Positions 41,438-54,005 of a DNA stretch of 64,000 bases are shown piece after piece. The notes beneath the pieces are model-generated. The model was not told the DNA's origin. It did not search any database and saw only the letters and a program-made list of their open reading frames with translations. Every line of letters starts with the position of its first letter. Positions within the stretch are counted from its first letter, which is position 1. Location: assembly GCA_948144175.1 (NCBI GenBank), contig CANXME010002464.1:62001-126000 (forward strand), in the 5' to 3' direction. This DNA comes from Closterium sp. NIES-65 (lineage: Eukaryota; Streptophyta; Zygnematophyceae; Desmidiales; Closteriaceae). A program made the translations under genes and the position numbers.

Positions 41438-42343
41438 TGTGCCTTGTAAACCCTGGCATATCAGGAAAATTCTAGCTCCCGAAAAAATTTACCCTAGGCC
41501 ATCAATGTGACTACCAAAAACCACCCTGATAATCAGGGTATCAGAGAGATTTACACTAATAAAATTTGCCCTGGTCAGGATCTGCTGGTTTTCAACGTGA
41601 CACCTGTATGGTTACTGACGTCAGCCGTTCTGACATTGCGATCTTTGGCTGGGAAGAGTTGAAGGTTTGAAAATTTGAACCACTTGTTACCCTTATGTCT
41701 TTACAAAAACACGTGTCAGCCCTGATAGACCGAACTGTACCGCGTCCTGATTTATGAGATGCCTAGAAACTGACTTCAAATAGCCATATGTAGCCTTCGC
41801 CGCGCCGACAATAGCGAAGCAGTGAGCGACTTGATTGGTGGCAGTCCCAACGTCCAGCCAGGAACTCAGCGCGCGACATCCCTTGGTCCAAAACGTTTTT
41901 CAGGTCAATTTCTACGTTACAGAAGTGTTAAATACGGTACCTAAGCCTCGGCCCAATCTCAACGTCAACTCCGTCAGAGCACCAGGAAACAATATGCAAC
42001 GGTTTATCCAGAATCCACCCCCCCACTCCACCAAATGCTGCCGTACAGCGAAGCAAGTGAGCACCAGACCAAGAATTCACATTTTGCTCATCGAAAGCGG
42101 TTCAGTACAATACCATGCACTCTGAAGCGGTATTCTCACTCGGACTTCCATTTCTCACTACTCACCAGTCCGAGCTGAACTTTCAGACATGTAGCGGAAT
42201 GAGCACCATTACCAAGAATGTTTCAGTTAGATCGCAATGATGCGGCTACCCTCATAACCGAGCTACTCACGGCATTGCGGAGTTAGTGTTCTCCTTCCAT
42301 TGAATCTTCAATAGCTTCTAGCTTTCTCTGATTTTCCTTACAG
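41438..42343. promoter_or_regulatory. Upstream region of the alpha-mannosidase gene
   Basis: About 0.9 kb between element E and the first recognised exon, less GC-rich than its surroundings, with no coding signal. It contains a small perfect inverted repeat ACCCTGAT/ATCAGGGT near 41524. TTTTCCTTACAG at 42332-42343 looks like a 3' splice site, so the gene probably has an upstream non-coding exon somewhere here. No core promoter element can be assigned with confidence. Confidence 0.4.
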
Positions 42344-42354
42344 TGGAACTAAAA

Positions 42355-42687
42355 ATGAACGCGGCGGCGATGGCTTCATGGAATCGAGCCGCAGTGCTCG
42401 TGCCGCCGTTCGTTATAGGCGTCTTGACGGGCTTCACTTTGCTGATGCTGCAGCAGTCACTGTCACCACGCATTCCGATATCATTTGACAGGGTAGAAAC
42501 AGCAACGGTTCAGAACGAACATACGCCGATCGCGCCGGTTCGCAGTGAATCTCTAACCTCGTTTGAGGAGATCGTACCGTTTCGTTACAACACGAGCGCT
42601 GTATTAGTGGACGGAAAGCTGAACGTACACTTGGTGGCTCACTCGCACGACGATCTCGGTTGGCTGAAAACCATTGATCAGTATTAC
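42355..42687 (+). CDS. Alpha-mannosidase exon 1: membrane anchor and first zinc-binding motif
   Basis: ATG 42355 lies 11 bases after a likely acceptor at 42343. Residues ~12-30 ([20 protein letters not shown]) are hydrophobic and uncharged, a signal anchor or uncleaved signal peptide. The exon ends at [23 protein letters not shown]; the His and Asp of HSHDD are zinc ligands in GH38. Donor GTGAGT at 42688. A three-residue upstream in-frame extension from a non-ATG codon is not needed. Confidence 0.85.
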
Positions 42688-45600
42688 GTGAGTACGGACT
42701 ACGAAAAATGCCAGAGATTGAGAGATTGAAGAATCGGATCGAATTCTGCGTTACTCTCTGTCAGGAGTCCTCACTGCAGCTTGAACTCGTCCGCTGTCCT
42801 CACTGCTACAGCATTGTTCCCCGAAAATGTTGGAAATAGATTTCAAATGGATCTTCAAGGCCTCCCAGCCGGGCTGCGCTTCCGTAGGGAATTCGATAAG
42901 GGGCTTCTGTGTTTGGCGGAACATCGGTCTTTGAAGTTCGGAGAGCCGCATATTAAGTTCGTGACGTGAAATCATGGGCGTGGTTTGTATGACGTGGGTC
43001 CGTGTAGTCAGTTCACGCTGACAAGCGGAGATGACGAAAGTCTGACAAATGCTAACCTTCATCCGCACCCTGTTTCTGTTTCGTCGTACATCACTGCAGG
43101 TCGACCCGGTACAGTACATCATTGAGACCGTCGTTGACCAGCTTTCAGACAATCCTGACCGTAGATTCATTCAAGTCGAGCAGGTGAGAGCATCGTCTGG
43201 ACCTAGTAATAGGTTCAATGTGGCCTTACGTTTGCACGGTAGTACCAAGTGCTCCGTACCTCTACTGCTAAATCCTAAGTGGAAGCATATTACAAGTCGC
43301 ACCACTTATCTGTATTTCTGCAGGGTTTTTTCTATCGTTGGTGGGAACGCCAGCACGAACCAATGCGGGATAAAGTACGGAAGCTGGTGGCTTCTGGCCG
43401 ATTGGAGTTCATGTGAGTCAGCCCATGCCTTGATGTAGACCGGGATTCACTGACAACATCGCATTCTGACATGTGACAGGAGGGATACGAATCTAGTAGC
43501 ATCACCCATGCTTTTTCAAGTTTTCATTACCGTAGCATGCATGCATTCGCTGAATTCAAGTTTTCCCTCACCTCCAGAGCATGGCGTGTAGGTCATGCAT
43601 GACAGGAGTACTGGGCATGCTGCACACCCCCATGGCGGGATGTTGAAGAACCCTCATTTGACATGTCATCCCCCCCTCCTCCCCCTCCTACAACCCCCAC
43701 TCCCGTGTCTACCCTTCCCCCCACTTCCCCCTCCCTCCCCCTCCTTTCCTTCCCCTTCTTCTCTCATACACATATCTTCTATGTTTCTTCCATGTGCTAT
43801 GCTGTGCAGCAACGGCGGGTGGGTGATGCATGACGAGGCGTGTGCACATTACACGGACATGGTGCATCAGATGGCCATGGGGCACCGCTTCCTCATGGCG
43901 ACATTCAACGTCACCCCGCGCATCGCCTGGCAGATCGACCCCTTCGGCCACTCTGCTACTCAAGCCAGCCTCATCACTGCTCAGGTGCGGCCTGGGCAGG
44001 TGGTCCTTCCCCTCCTTCATTTCCCTTCCCCCCCACCTCCCCCCCACTTAGTCCCCCCCCACCCCTCCCCACATGCATGTCCACCAGGCGCAGTGTTCAT
44101 GGGGAGGGTGGACCAGCAGGCAAAGGACGCTCACATGGCCGCCTGCGAATTCCAACCCCTGCCCCCTTTCCCATTCCCCATCCCTTCCTCTCCACGAAAT
44201 CACCACCACCCCTCTCTTCCCACCTTCCCCTTTCCCCCACCCTTCTCCCACAAGCATCTCTCCACCAGACGGGGCTACAAGCGGTGTCCATGGGGAGGGA
44301 GGACCAACAGGAGAGGGAGACTCGGTTGACCATCCACTCCCACCCCCGACCCCCCATCCCTTTTCCTCCCCCACCTCCCACACACGTGCCCACCAGGCGG
44401 GGTTGGAAGCCGTGTTCATGGGGAGGGTGGACCAGCAGGAAAAGGAGTCTCGTTTGGCCGCCAAAACAATGGAGTTTGTGTGGCGGGCAGACGGGGCGAC
44501 GCAGAGAGAAAACCAGGTGTGTGCTAGGGTGTGCTGCTGCTGTATGGTAGGGTGTGTTACGGTGGATTCTATTGGAAAAGCAGACTCGTTTGGCCACCAA
44601 AACAATGGAATGGAGTTTGTGCGGCGTGCTGAAGGGGCGTCACAGAGAGACAACCAGTTGTGTGTGATATGTGAGGAGGCTGATTGAATGGTAGGGTGTG
44701 CTGCTGGGGATTGAATAGGAGAAGCAGGCTCACATGTCCGCCAGGACATCACAGTTCGTGTGCCAGACAGGCAGGCAGCTGTATTTCTCTAATACACGAA
44801 CTGGGGCCACATGTGGTATTGTCTACGACAGACAATACGAAGGTTCGTTCGAGGCAACCAGGTGGGCCACATGTCATGCTGTTGAGATGTAGGGTGTGCT
44901 GTTGTGGAGCGAATATTGCGTGCGTTGTACGGGTGATGGTGAAGATAGGATCTGGTGGTGCTCGTGCATTGAGTGTGCTTCGGTTAGATTGGTCGTACCA
45001 AGGTCACCATCTTCTCTCCTCTTGTCAAATGCAATGCACCTGATCCGCTAGATTGCATGTAGCAAAGCGAGTTCTTATCCTCTTCTTACATTTTAATTCA
45101 AAACTAGCAGATAGCACTGTGAGTCAACTCTGCCAGCGGCAGATGAAGTCAAATTCGCGTCAAAGACTTTGGATGTCACGAGCACCATCGGATGTCATGC
45201 GCCCAGCAATCAAGGTGGCTTTTTTGACGTTCGCGAGCGCGGCGATCTCGATTTAAAAAAACCTTCATCGTCAACCTTGGAATGGTATTCGGTTACTACT
45301 TGCCCATACCAGGAAACAGACGATCCTACCAGCCATTCCCCTCGCCACCCCACTCTCTCCACCCCTCTCCAACCCTCTCCCAGGTGCTGGGAATGGTATC
45401 CTATGATGGTTACTACTCGCCCTCACAGTTCCGCTACCAGGACTCAGACGATCCTTCTTACCGCATTCAGGTACTCCCTCGCTCTCTCTGCTGCTCTGCA
45501 CTCGCCCCTCTGCTGCAACGCACTTGCCCCTCTGCTGCAACGCACTTGCCCCTCTGCTGCAACGCACTTGCCCCTCTGCTGCAACGCACTTGCCCCTCTG

Positions 45601-48600
45601 CTGCAACGCACTTGCCCCTCTGCTGCTCTGCACTTGCCTCTCTGCTGCACAGCAAGCTTCATGTGTGCACCTCTCCTGTAGGCGCGTGATAAAGGAGTGT
45701 TTTTGAGACGTCTCACCATGCCTTCCACCATGCCTTCCACCATGCCTGTCAGCACCATGCCTTGCACCACTCAGTGTTTCGGCTGATCACTTGTGTGGAT
45801 CCCTGGTCGTGTGCGCACTGAACCCCCTTACTCCTGACAACCCCATTTCACTCTGCAAGAGTAACTCCCCCTTTCCTGCCTTGTCGCACCACCACAGCTT
45901 CCCCACACCCTCTGCTCTTCCATTGCTCGATCTGCTCTACCATCGTCCCTCTGCCCTCGTCCACTGGTCAGGACAATCCCTATGGGGGTTCGCCCAACGT
46001 GCAGCGCCTGGTGGACGAGTTCGTAGCGGAAGTGACCAAGAGGGTGAGTGAGTGGCTCTTGGGCCTTCAAGTGGTTCTTGCCCAGTACATGTTTTTATAG
46101 TTGACATAAAAACGAACGTGCAGCGCCTCGCAGAAGAGTTTGTTGCAGAAGTAACACCGAGAGTGGGTGAGTGAGTGGCGCTTGGAGTGTGCTTTGAGAC
46201 GTCTTGAAAATTTTGACACCGAGAGTGAGTGGTGTGGCGCTTGGACTGTGTTTCAAGCGCACTTGCACAGTAGATGTTCGTGTTAATCATGCTGAAGTGC
46301 TCATGGTTTGAAATATGGGTGACGTGACTGATTGAGCGCGCAATGTTAGTCGCCTAAGTTTTTTTCACGTTTCTTGGTACTTGCATGGGGCCTTCAAGTC
46401 TTCTAAGTTCCCTGGTGTGCGTGATTGGCCCTCCTCTGTACCATCCACAGCGTCTTTCCACCCGCCAACCCCTCTATCTCAAAACCCTTTCTTCCTCTCA
46501 CTGCCTTAACCGTTGCTCTCCACGGTTCTCATCTCACTCACCCCCCAAGGGGCCTCACGGGTTTAAGATATGCTGTTCCCTATGAGCAAGGACTTTGCGT
46601 TGAACCAGCCACCCTTCACCCATTGCATCCTCTGCACCTCACCGAGTGAGTGAGGCTCACTCTCTCCCACACACTCTCCCGAGGAAGCAGAGGGCTTCAA
46701 GGCGAATCACCTGCTGCTTCCCATGGGCGAGGACTTTACCTTGAACCAAGCCCTCACTCACTCACTCACCCACTCATTCACTCACTCACTCACTAACTCC
46801 CTTGCTGCTTCTTCTACACCTTACTCTCTCTCACACTAACTAACAGGCGGAGGGCTTTAAGACGAATCACCTGCTGTTCCCCATGGGCGAGGACTTTGCG
46901 TTTGACCGCGCCATCTTGTGGTTCAAGAACATGGACAAGCTCATTCACTACGTCAACCTGGTCGGTCGCTCGCTGGGTGGTTGGTGTGGTATGGCATGGC
47001 ATGGCTTGACATGACACATCATGCGATGGGATGGGATGGGATTGCATGCTATCTCGTGGTTCAAGAACATGGACAAGCTCATTCATTATGTCAACCTGGT
47101 CAGTCGCTGTTGGGTCGCTGTGTGTTAGGCATGGCTTGGGATGGCATGGCGTGGCATGCCATCTCGTGGTTTAAGCTCATTCACCAAGTCAACCTGGTCA
47201 GTTGCTCGCTGGGTGCGAAGTGGGCTGATGGATGCTGGATGATTGGGTTGGGTCGCTGCTGGTTGCTTGGCTTGGCATGGCATGGGGTGGGATGGCGTGA
47301 CATGCCATGCCATCTCATAAGAAACCAATTTTTTGCACCTTGGGATGAGATTTTACCCATTTTAACTCTGTACCTGTGTTACAGGACGGGAGGGTGAACG
47401 CGCTCTATTCCACGCCATCCATGTATCTGGACGCACTCCACTCTGCCAATGCCACGTGGCCTCTCAAGACTGGTGACATGTTCCCGTGAGTCAGCAGGCA
47501 GGCAACGGTTTGGTTACCCCTGCAACTAGCCATCCCCACCCACCTGCACCCATCCGCGCCCACACGCACTCACCACACTGCATTCATCTATATATGTTCT
47601 TAAAAAGAATATACATCTCTCTCACCCATCATGCCCCCCTATCGCTCACCCATTCCCCTTCCCCTTCTCCCTCCCAATCTCTGCTTTTCCATGCCCAAGA
47701 GTCTCTCACCCCAGCCATGGGGAGGACGGCTCAGCACGCCCCACCGGGCGGCACAGCACACCCCGCTGGGCGGCACAGCACACCCCGCTGGGCGGCATAG
47801 CACGGCACAGCACACCCCGCTGGGCGGCATAGCACACCCCGCTGGGCGGCACAGCACGCCCCACTGGGCGGCACAGCACGCCCCACTAGGCGGCACAGCA
47901 CGCTCCACTGGCCGCCACAGCACGCTCCACTGGACGGCACATCACGCCCACTGGACAGGCTGGGCCATGGCACAAGGGAACCTATTCTCTGCATAGAGTT
48001 CTCACATACCCTCCCCCCAGTCTCCCCCCTTCCCGCTCCCCTCCCCCCTTGCCTCACCCCTCACCCCATGCATGTGCCCCTCGCCCCAGCTATCAGGACG
48101 ATGGGCCCTACTGTTCGGGCTACTTCAGAGGAGAAACCATTGTCCGCATATGTTCTCGCGTTCCCCCCTCGTCCCCATTCCCCTCCCTCCCTTCCGCCCA
48201 CCCTCTCCCTCCCCTCCGCCCATGCGCCCCTCGCCCCAGCTACCAGGACGACGGGCCCTACTGGTCCGGCTACTTCACATGAGGACCCTTCTCCGCATAT
48301 TTTCCCCCGTCCCCCAACCCCTCCCTCTTCTCCGTCCATGCGCTCCTCGCCCCAGCTACCAGGACGACGGGCCCTACTGGTCCGGCTACTTCAGCAGCCG
48401 CCCCTCTCTGAAGCTCCTCGCGCGCTCCTGCAGCGCCCTGCTGCTGGTGCGCTGCCCTCTCAACCTGCTCATTTGATGTGGTGTGGTGTGGTGTGGTGTG
48501 ATGGGATGGGATGGGATGGGCTGGGATGGGCTGGGGTGGGATGGGATGGGATGGGATGGGATGGGATGGGATGGGATGGGATGGGATGGGATGGGATGGG

Positions 48601-51600
48601 ATGGGATGGGATGGGATGGGATGGGATGGGATGGGATGGGATGGGATGGGATGGGATGGGTTGGGATGGGATGGGATGTCACATTGGGTCTTACTCCCTG
48701 AAGCTCCTCGTGCGCTCCTGCAGCTCGCTGCTGCTAGCGCGCTGCTTATTTCAGCTGCCTGTTTCTGTGTGATGCTATGGGATGGGATGGGATGTTGTAT
48801 GGTATGATGCGATATGCTGTGTTGTGATGTGATTATGATGTGACGCGAGAAGAGAATTCACCTATTAATTGTTTCCCTCCCTACAGTCACATCATCCAGA
48901 CCTGCCGCACCCTCCCATCTTTCACTCTGGCCTGTTGTTTCAACCATTTGAGTCAACTCAACAGTCACATCAATCACGTTTTCCTCACTCACCCATGTTT
49001 CACGCAACCCGTCGGTCGATGCTGCTCACCTGGCCTACATGCAGGGGACTGGTTGGTTGGTTGGCATCAGTGCTGGAAGCTACGGATGCCTGAACCCATC
49101 TGGCTCACGTCACTTGGCGCGCCCTTGAAAAGCACACTTGCCATTGCTTCCTTTCAAGGACAAGAAGTGGGCTGAAGCTGTCTTGCTTACCCCAACAGCA
49201 TCACATGTGTGCCTGTCCTGCTCTCTCGTCCTTCAGGCCACCACAGCAGCAGAGGCAGCAGTGGGGAAGGAAGCGCTACAGGCATGGGGCATGGCGACGG
49301 GGCGCATGATGGTACTGGAGCACCTTGTGCTCGACACACACATGGGCAAGACGACCAGAGACAGCCAGAAGGAGGAGAAGCAGGCGGATGGGGGGGAGAG
49401 TGCGGGAGGGGTGGAGCGGATGAGGGTGGGGTGGGAGGGCGAGCGGCGGGTGCGAGTGGCGAGCTCGTTCCGGTTGGAGGAGGCGGTGGCAGTGGTGTAG
49501 CACCATGATGGCATCACAGGCACGGCGCAGCAGCATGTTACCGATGACTACTCTGACAGGCTGCACCGCGCTTCTGAGGAGGTGAGGGTTGCACGGATAG
49601 AGGTTGATCCCTTCAGTGCACGGGTAGAGACTGCTCCTGTGAGTGTATAGCATGGGCTAGAGGAGGCGGTGGCGGTGGTGCAGCACCATGATGGGATCAC
49701 AGGCACGGCGCAGCAGCATGTTACCGATGACTACTCTGCTCTGCTGCACCGCATTGCTGAGGAGGTGAGGGATGAGTGCATGGGTAGAGGTTAGTCCCCT
49801 CAGTGCAAGGCGAATGGACTGGAGGAGGCGGTGGCAGTGGTGCAGCTCCATGATGGCATCACGGGCGCGGCCCAGCAGCACGTTACTGATGATTACTCTT
49901 CCAGACTTCACCGCGCTTCAGAGGAGGTGAGTGCGTGCCTGATGACTGGCTTGCTACAGCTAGGGCTGGTCGGGGTTAGGGTTGAGCTCGTTCCGGCTGT
50001 AGGCGGCGGTGGCAGTGGGGCAGCACCACGACGGCATTACAGGCACGGCACAGCGGTACGTTACTGATGATTACTCTGCTAGACTTCACCGCGCTGCGCT
50101 GGAGGTGAGCTGTGGTGTGGATGGCGACGGATGGTATTAGGTGCTGCGTGCATGTGTGAGCTCCTATGCGTGCATGTGTGAGCTCCCATGCGTGCAACAC
50201 CGCATCACAGGCACAGCACAGCAGCATGTTACTGACGACTGCTCTGAACGGCTGTATTGCACTGCACTGCCGAGGTTGGGTGCTGCGTACATACACGTAT
50301 GGGTTGGTTTGGTTTGGGTTGGGTTGGGTTGGGTGCGACATGCATGGTATTACCATAGACTGCTCCTTTAAATGGGTTCAGGCTGGTGCTAGCCTCCCAA
50401 CCTCACGGGCCCCCATTCCCCATACCACCCACCGCCGACCGCCGACCCAGGCATCCACCAGCTGTGCTCACAGCAGCCCTCATGCACCTCATCACGCGAG
50501 GCACCCCCCGCCCCTCCCCAGACACTCCACACACCTCGGTGACTTTTGAGTCGACTCAAAAGTCACCTCACTCCACACACCTCACCTCACCATCCCCATC
50601 TTCCCCACCTATCCCTCCCACCGCCCATACAGGAATCAGCCGTGCTGACACCTCATCATGCGAGGCACCATCCCCCCTCTCCAGGCACTTCACACACCCC
50701 ACCATCCCCATCCGTACCCTACCCCCTCCTGCCAACTTCCCCTCCCATCTCCCAACCTCCCATGCCCCACCCTACCAACCGCCCATGCAGGCATCAGCCG
50801 TGCTGACAGCAGCACTGGCGCACCTCATCACGCGAGGGACCCTCCCCCCATCCCCATCCGTACCTCCATCCAACCTCTCCTCCAACCTGTCCTCACGGGC
50901 AGCAGCAGCCGTGGAGTTCACATTTAGGGAGGACAGTGTCGAGCAGCGCGGGTGGGGGTTCTGGAACCAGTTAGCAGATGGGGCGGAGGAGGGGGACGAG
51001 GAGGATGAGGAAGATGAGGGGGACGAAGAGGGTAAGGCACGCAACAAAATCGACAGGATGAATGAGTTATTGTATGAGGCGGATAGAGCAGGTGCGGCGG
51101 ATGACGAAGATGAGGGGGATGAGGAGGCGGGCGAGGGAGATGGTGGGAAGCATGCTGCAAGGTCCCGTGCAAAGAAGAAAGTCCCTCACGTGACGGAGGA
51201 GGCAATATTTGAGTCGACTCAGAAAAATTCCCGTGTGGAAAAGAGGGTTCCTGACAAGGAGGAGGAGGAGGAGGAGAGAACAAGCGACCCCAATGAGGTG
51301 TTTGACCCTCAGTCGTTGCAGCCAGCTGACCCTCAAGCGGTCCAGAATGGTGCTGCTGGCCGTGCTGCTGACGGCACACGGGCTGAGGAGAGGAGGGTGC
51401 AGGAGGTGGAGGAGGGGCAAGTGAGCAGGGGGCGGAGAAGGAGGGGGGTGACGCTGGGCGACGGTGCCAAAGCAGAGCAGGGGGGACAGCAGCTTCCTTC
51501 ACTGAACCTGAAAATGGTGTGTGATGGTGTTGATGGTGGCGGTGTGATGTGGTGGTGGTTTGATGGTGGTGTGATTGTGGTGTGATGGATGGTGGTGTGA

Positions 51601-53961
51601 GTTGATGGTGGTGTGATGTTGATGATTGTAGAAGTGCGAAACAGGAGCTGGTCAACGAGGTGACTGATTCCCTGGATGTTTCTTTTTGCTACGCCACGAT
51701 GGTCAAAGGGGCGATTGGTTGGATTCAATGAAATTGACAGGTTTTGAGACGTCTCAAAATTAGACGTTGTAAAACCAAAGGGGCAATTGGATTGGATCAG
51801 ATCAGGTTGACAGACTGTACCAACCAGACCAGCTGCTCTTTCAACTGCTCCCACGACGTCTGAGCATCACAAATTGTTGTGCTCCAACCATTTGTGACCG
51901 CTATGCTCCTAACCTCTATGCCGCTTCCATCTTGCCTGTCATCCTCTCATCCCTCCTCCCTCTATCACCCCCTCTCATCCCTGAATTCCACTCCCCACCC
52001 TCCCTTCCTTCCCCCCTCTTCACAGTGCCCTCTGCTCAACATCTCCTATTGCCCTCCAACCGAAACACCCCTGCAGCCAGATCAGACCCTGGTACGTACC
52101 CTGCGTGCTGTGCTGTTTCACATGCCATGCCACACACACACCATCCCATAAAGCGCCGTGAAGCATTCCCTCATGCAGTCAGTCAACTCAAAACCCACTG
52201 ACCTGTGCATCCTTGCTTCCCTCTGTTTCACTGCCCATTTCCCAACTGCCCGTTTCCGCATCTCCTTTGCTTGCCTTCCTTGCTACTTTCTCACTCACCT
52301 CTCACATCCATCCCTACTCTCACCTCCATCTAACTTCTCACCCACCTCCCTCTCCATCTCTCTCTTTCAGTTCCATACGCACCGCTTGTCTCCATGCTTC
52401 CTCCCTCCCACCCATATCCTTATACCCGGGCACCTTTGAGAATTCCCAAGGCACCTTTGAGAACTCCCAAGGCACCTTTGAGAATTCCCAAGGCACCTTT
52501 GAGAACTCCCAAGGTACCATTGGGAATTCCCAAGGCACCTCATCCATATCATATCGGCCCACACGTCTCCACCTTTCTCATCCATCCATACCCATCGGGC
52601 CATCCCACAGGTGGTGGTGGCCTTCAACCCTCTTATGAGGTGCCTCAAAAGCACCTCATCTGTATCATATTGGCCCACACGTCTCCACCTTTCCCATCCA
52701 TCCATACCCATCCCACAGGTGGTGGTGGCCTTCAACCCTCTCGCGTGGTCCCGCTCTGAAGTGATTCGATTCCCGGTATGAGTGCACCGCGCACCCTTCA
52801 ATGCTGTTACTTGCTTCATCCATCTTGCCTTGCATTGGCATTAAGCATCAGCAATTGCATCAGCAACTGCATGGGCACCTGCATGGGCACCGGCACCAGA
52901 GGTCGACAGCATTAACAAGTGAACGATTTGTTGCCCTCCTCTCCCTTACAACGCAGAGGTTTCACACACTCTCCCTCCCCACACAACACCCCCCTCCCTC
53001 TGTTCTCACTCCTTGATAGGTATCTTTCCCCAGCTTACTCCTCACTGCTGCCTCTCATGCCCCCATCCCCTCTCAAATTTCTCAACAATCACTCTCCTCC
53101 CTTTTTACATTCACTCCACTCCAACCACATCATGTCTTACGCCCTTTCCATCCCTTCCCTCCTCTGCTCCTCCCTCTCTCTCTCCCCTTCCCACTACGCT
53201 CCTTGACAGGTGTCATCCCCCTACCTTCTAGTCACTGATGCCTCTGGCGCCCCCATCCCCTCTCAAAAACTTCAAGAGACCCTCCTCTCCCCTCCCTCTG
53301 TTCCCCCCGTCTCTCCGCCTCTCCCACTGCTCTCCCTGACAGGTGTCATCCCCCCATCTCCTTGTTACCGACGCTTCTGGCGCCGCCATCCCTTCTCAAA
53401 TACTCCAAGAGACCCTCCTCTCCCCCTCCACCTGCTCCACTCCAACCACATCAGGGCTTACGCTTTCCCTTCCACCCCCTCCCTTCTCTTCCTCTCCCCT
53501 CTCCCCCTCTCCCAATGCTCTCCCTGACAGGTGTCATCCCCCAATCTGCTAGTCGCCGACGCCTCTGGCGCCCCCATCCCCTCTCAAATAATCAGGGAGA
53601 CGCTCGTCACCCCCGCCACCCGCTCCACCTACATTGCTGCTTACACTGGCGTGGGGGAAATAGTAGGAGAGGTGGAGGGGGAGGAGGAAGGGGTGGAGGG
53701 GGGGGAAGGAGGGGAGGAGGGAGCGGAGGAGGGGGAGGAGGGGGATGAGGAGGAGGGCGGGGAGGGGGAGGAGGAGGAGGAGTGGGTGGATTATGGGGAT
53801 GGGCGAGGGCCGCAGCCGAGCCATAAGCCGAAAAGGAAGCATCGGGAGAGGCAGACGAAGGAGGAGACGGGGGGAGAGCAGAAGGAGGGAGAGCAGAAGG
53901 AGGGAGAGCAGAAGGAGGGAGAGCAGAAGGAGGGGGAGCAGCGGGAGGGAGAGCAGGAGGG

Positions 53962-54005
<44 letters not shown>

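Noticed and set aside
48501-48678. (GGGAT)n as interstitial telomere repeat
   Set aside because: The unit is not a telomere type I recognise for green algae or plants (TTTAGGG, TTTTAGGG), and it lies inside an intron among other minisatellites.
9758-49500. Most internal stops in the elements and the exon 11 copy 1 stop are TAG, suggesting TAG might be a sense codon
   Set aside because: The positions correspond to both CAG and GAG in relatives, so no single amino acid fits. CAG and GAG are abundant in this GC-rich code and one step from TAG, and N's own C-terminus appears to end in TAG. Ordinary decay explains it better.
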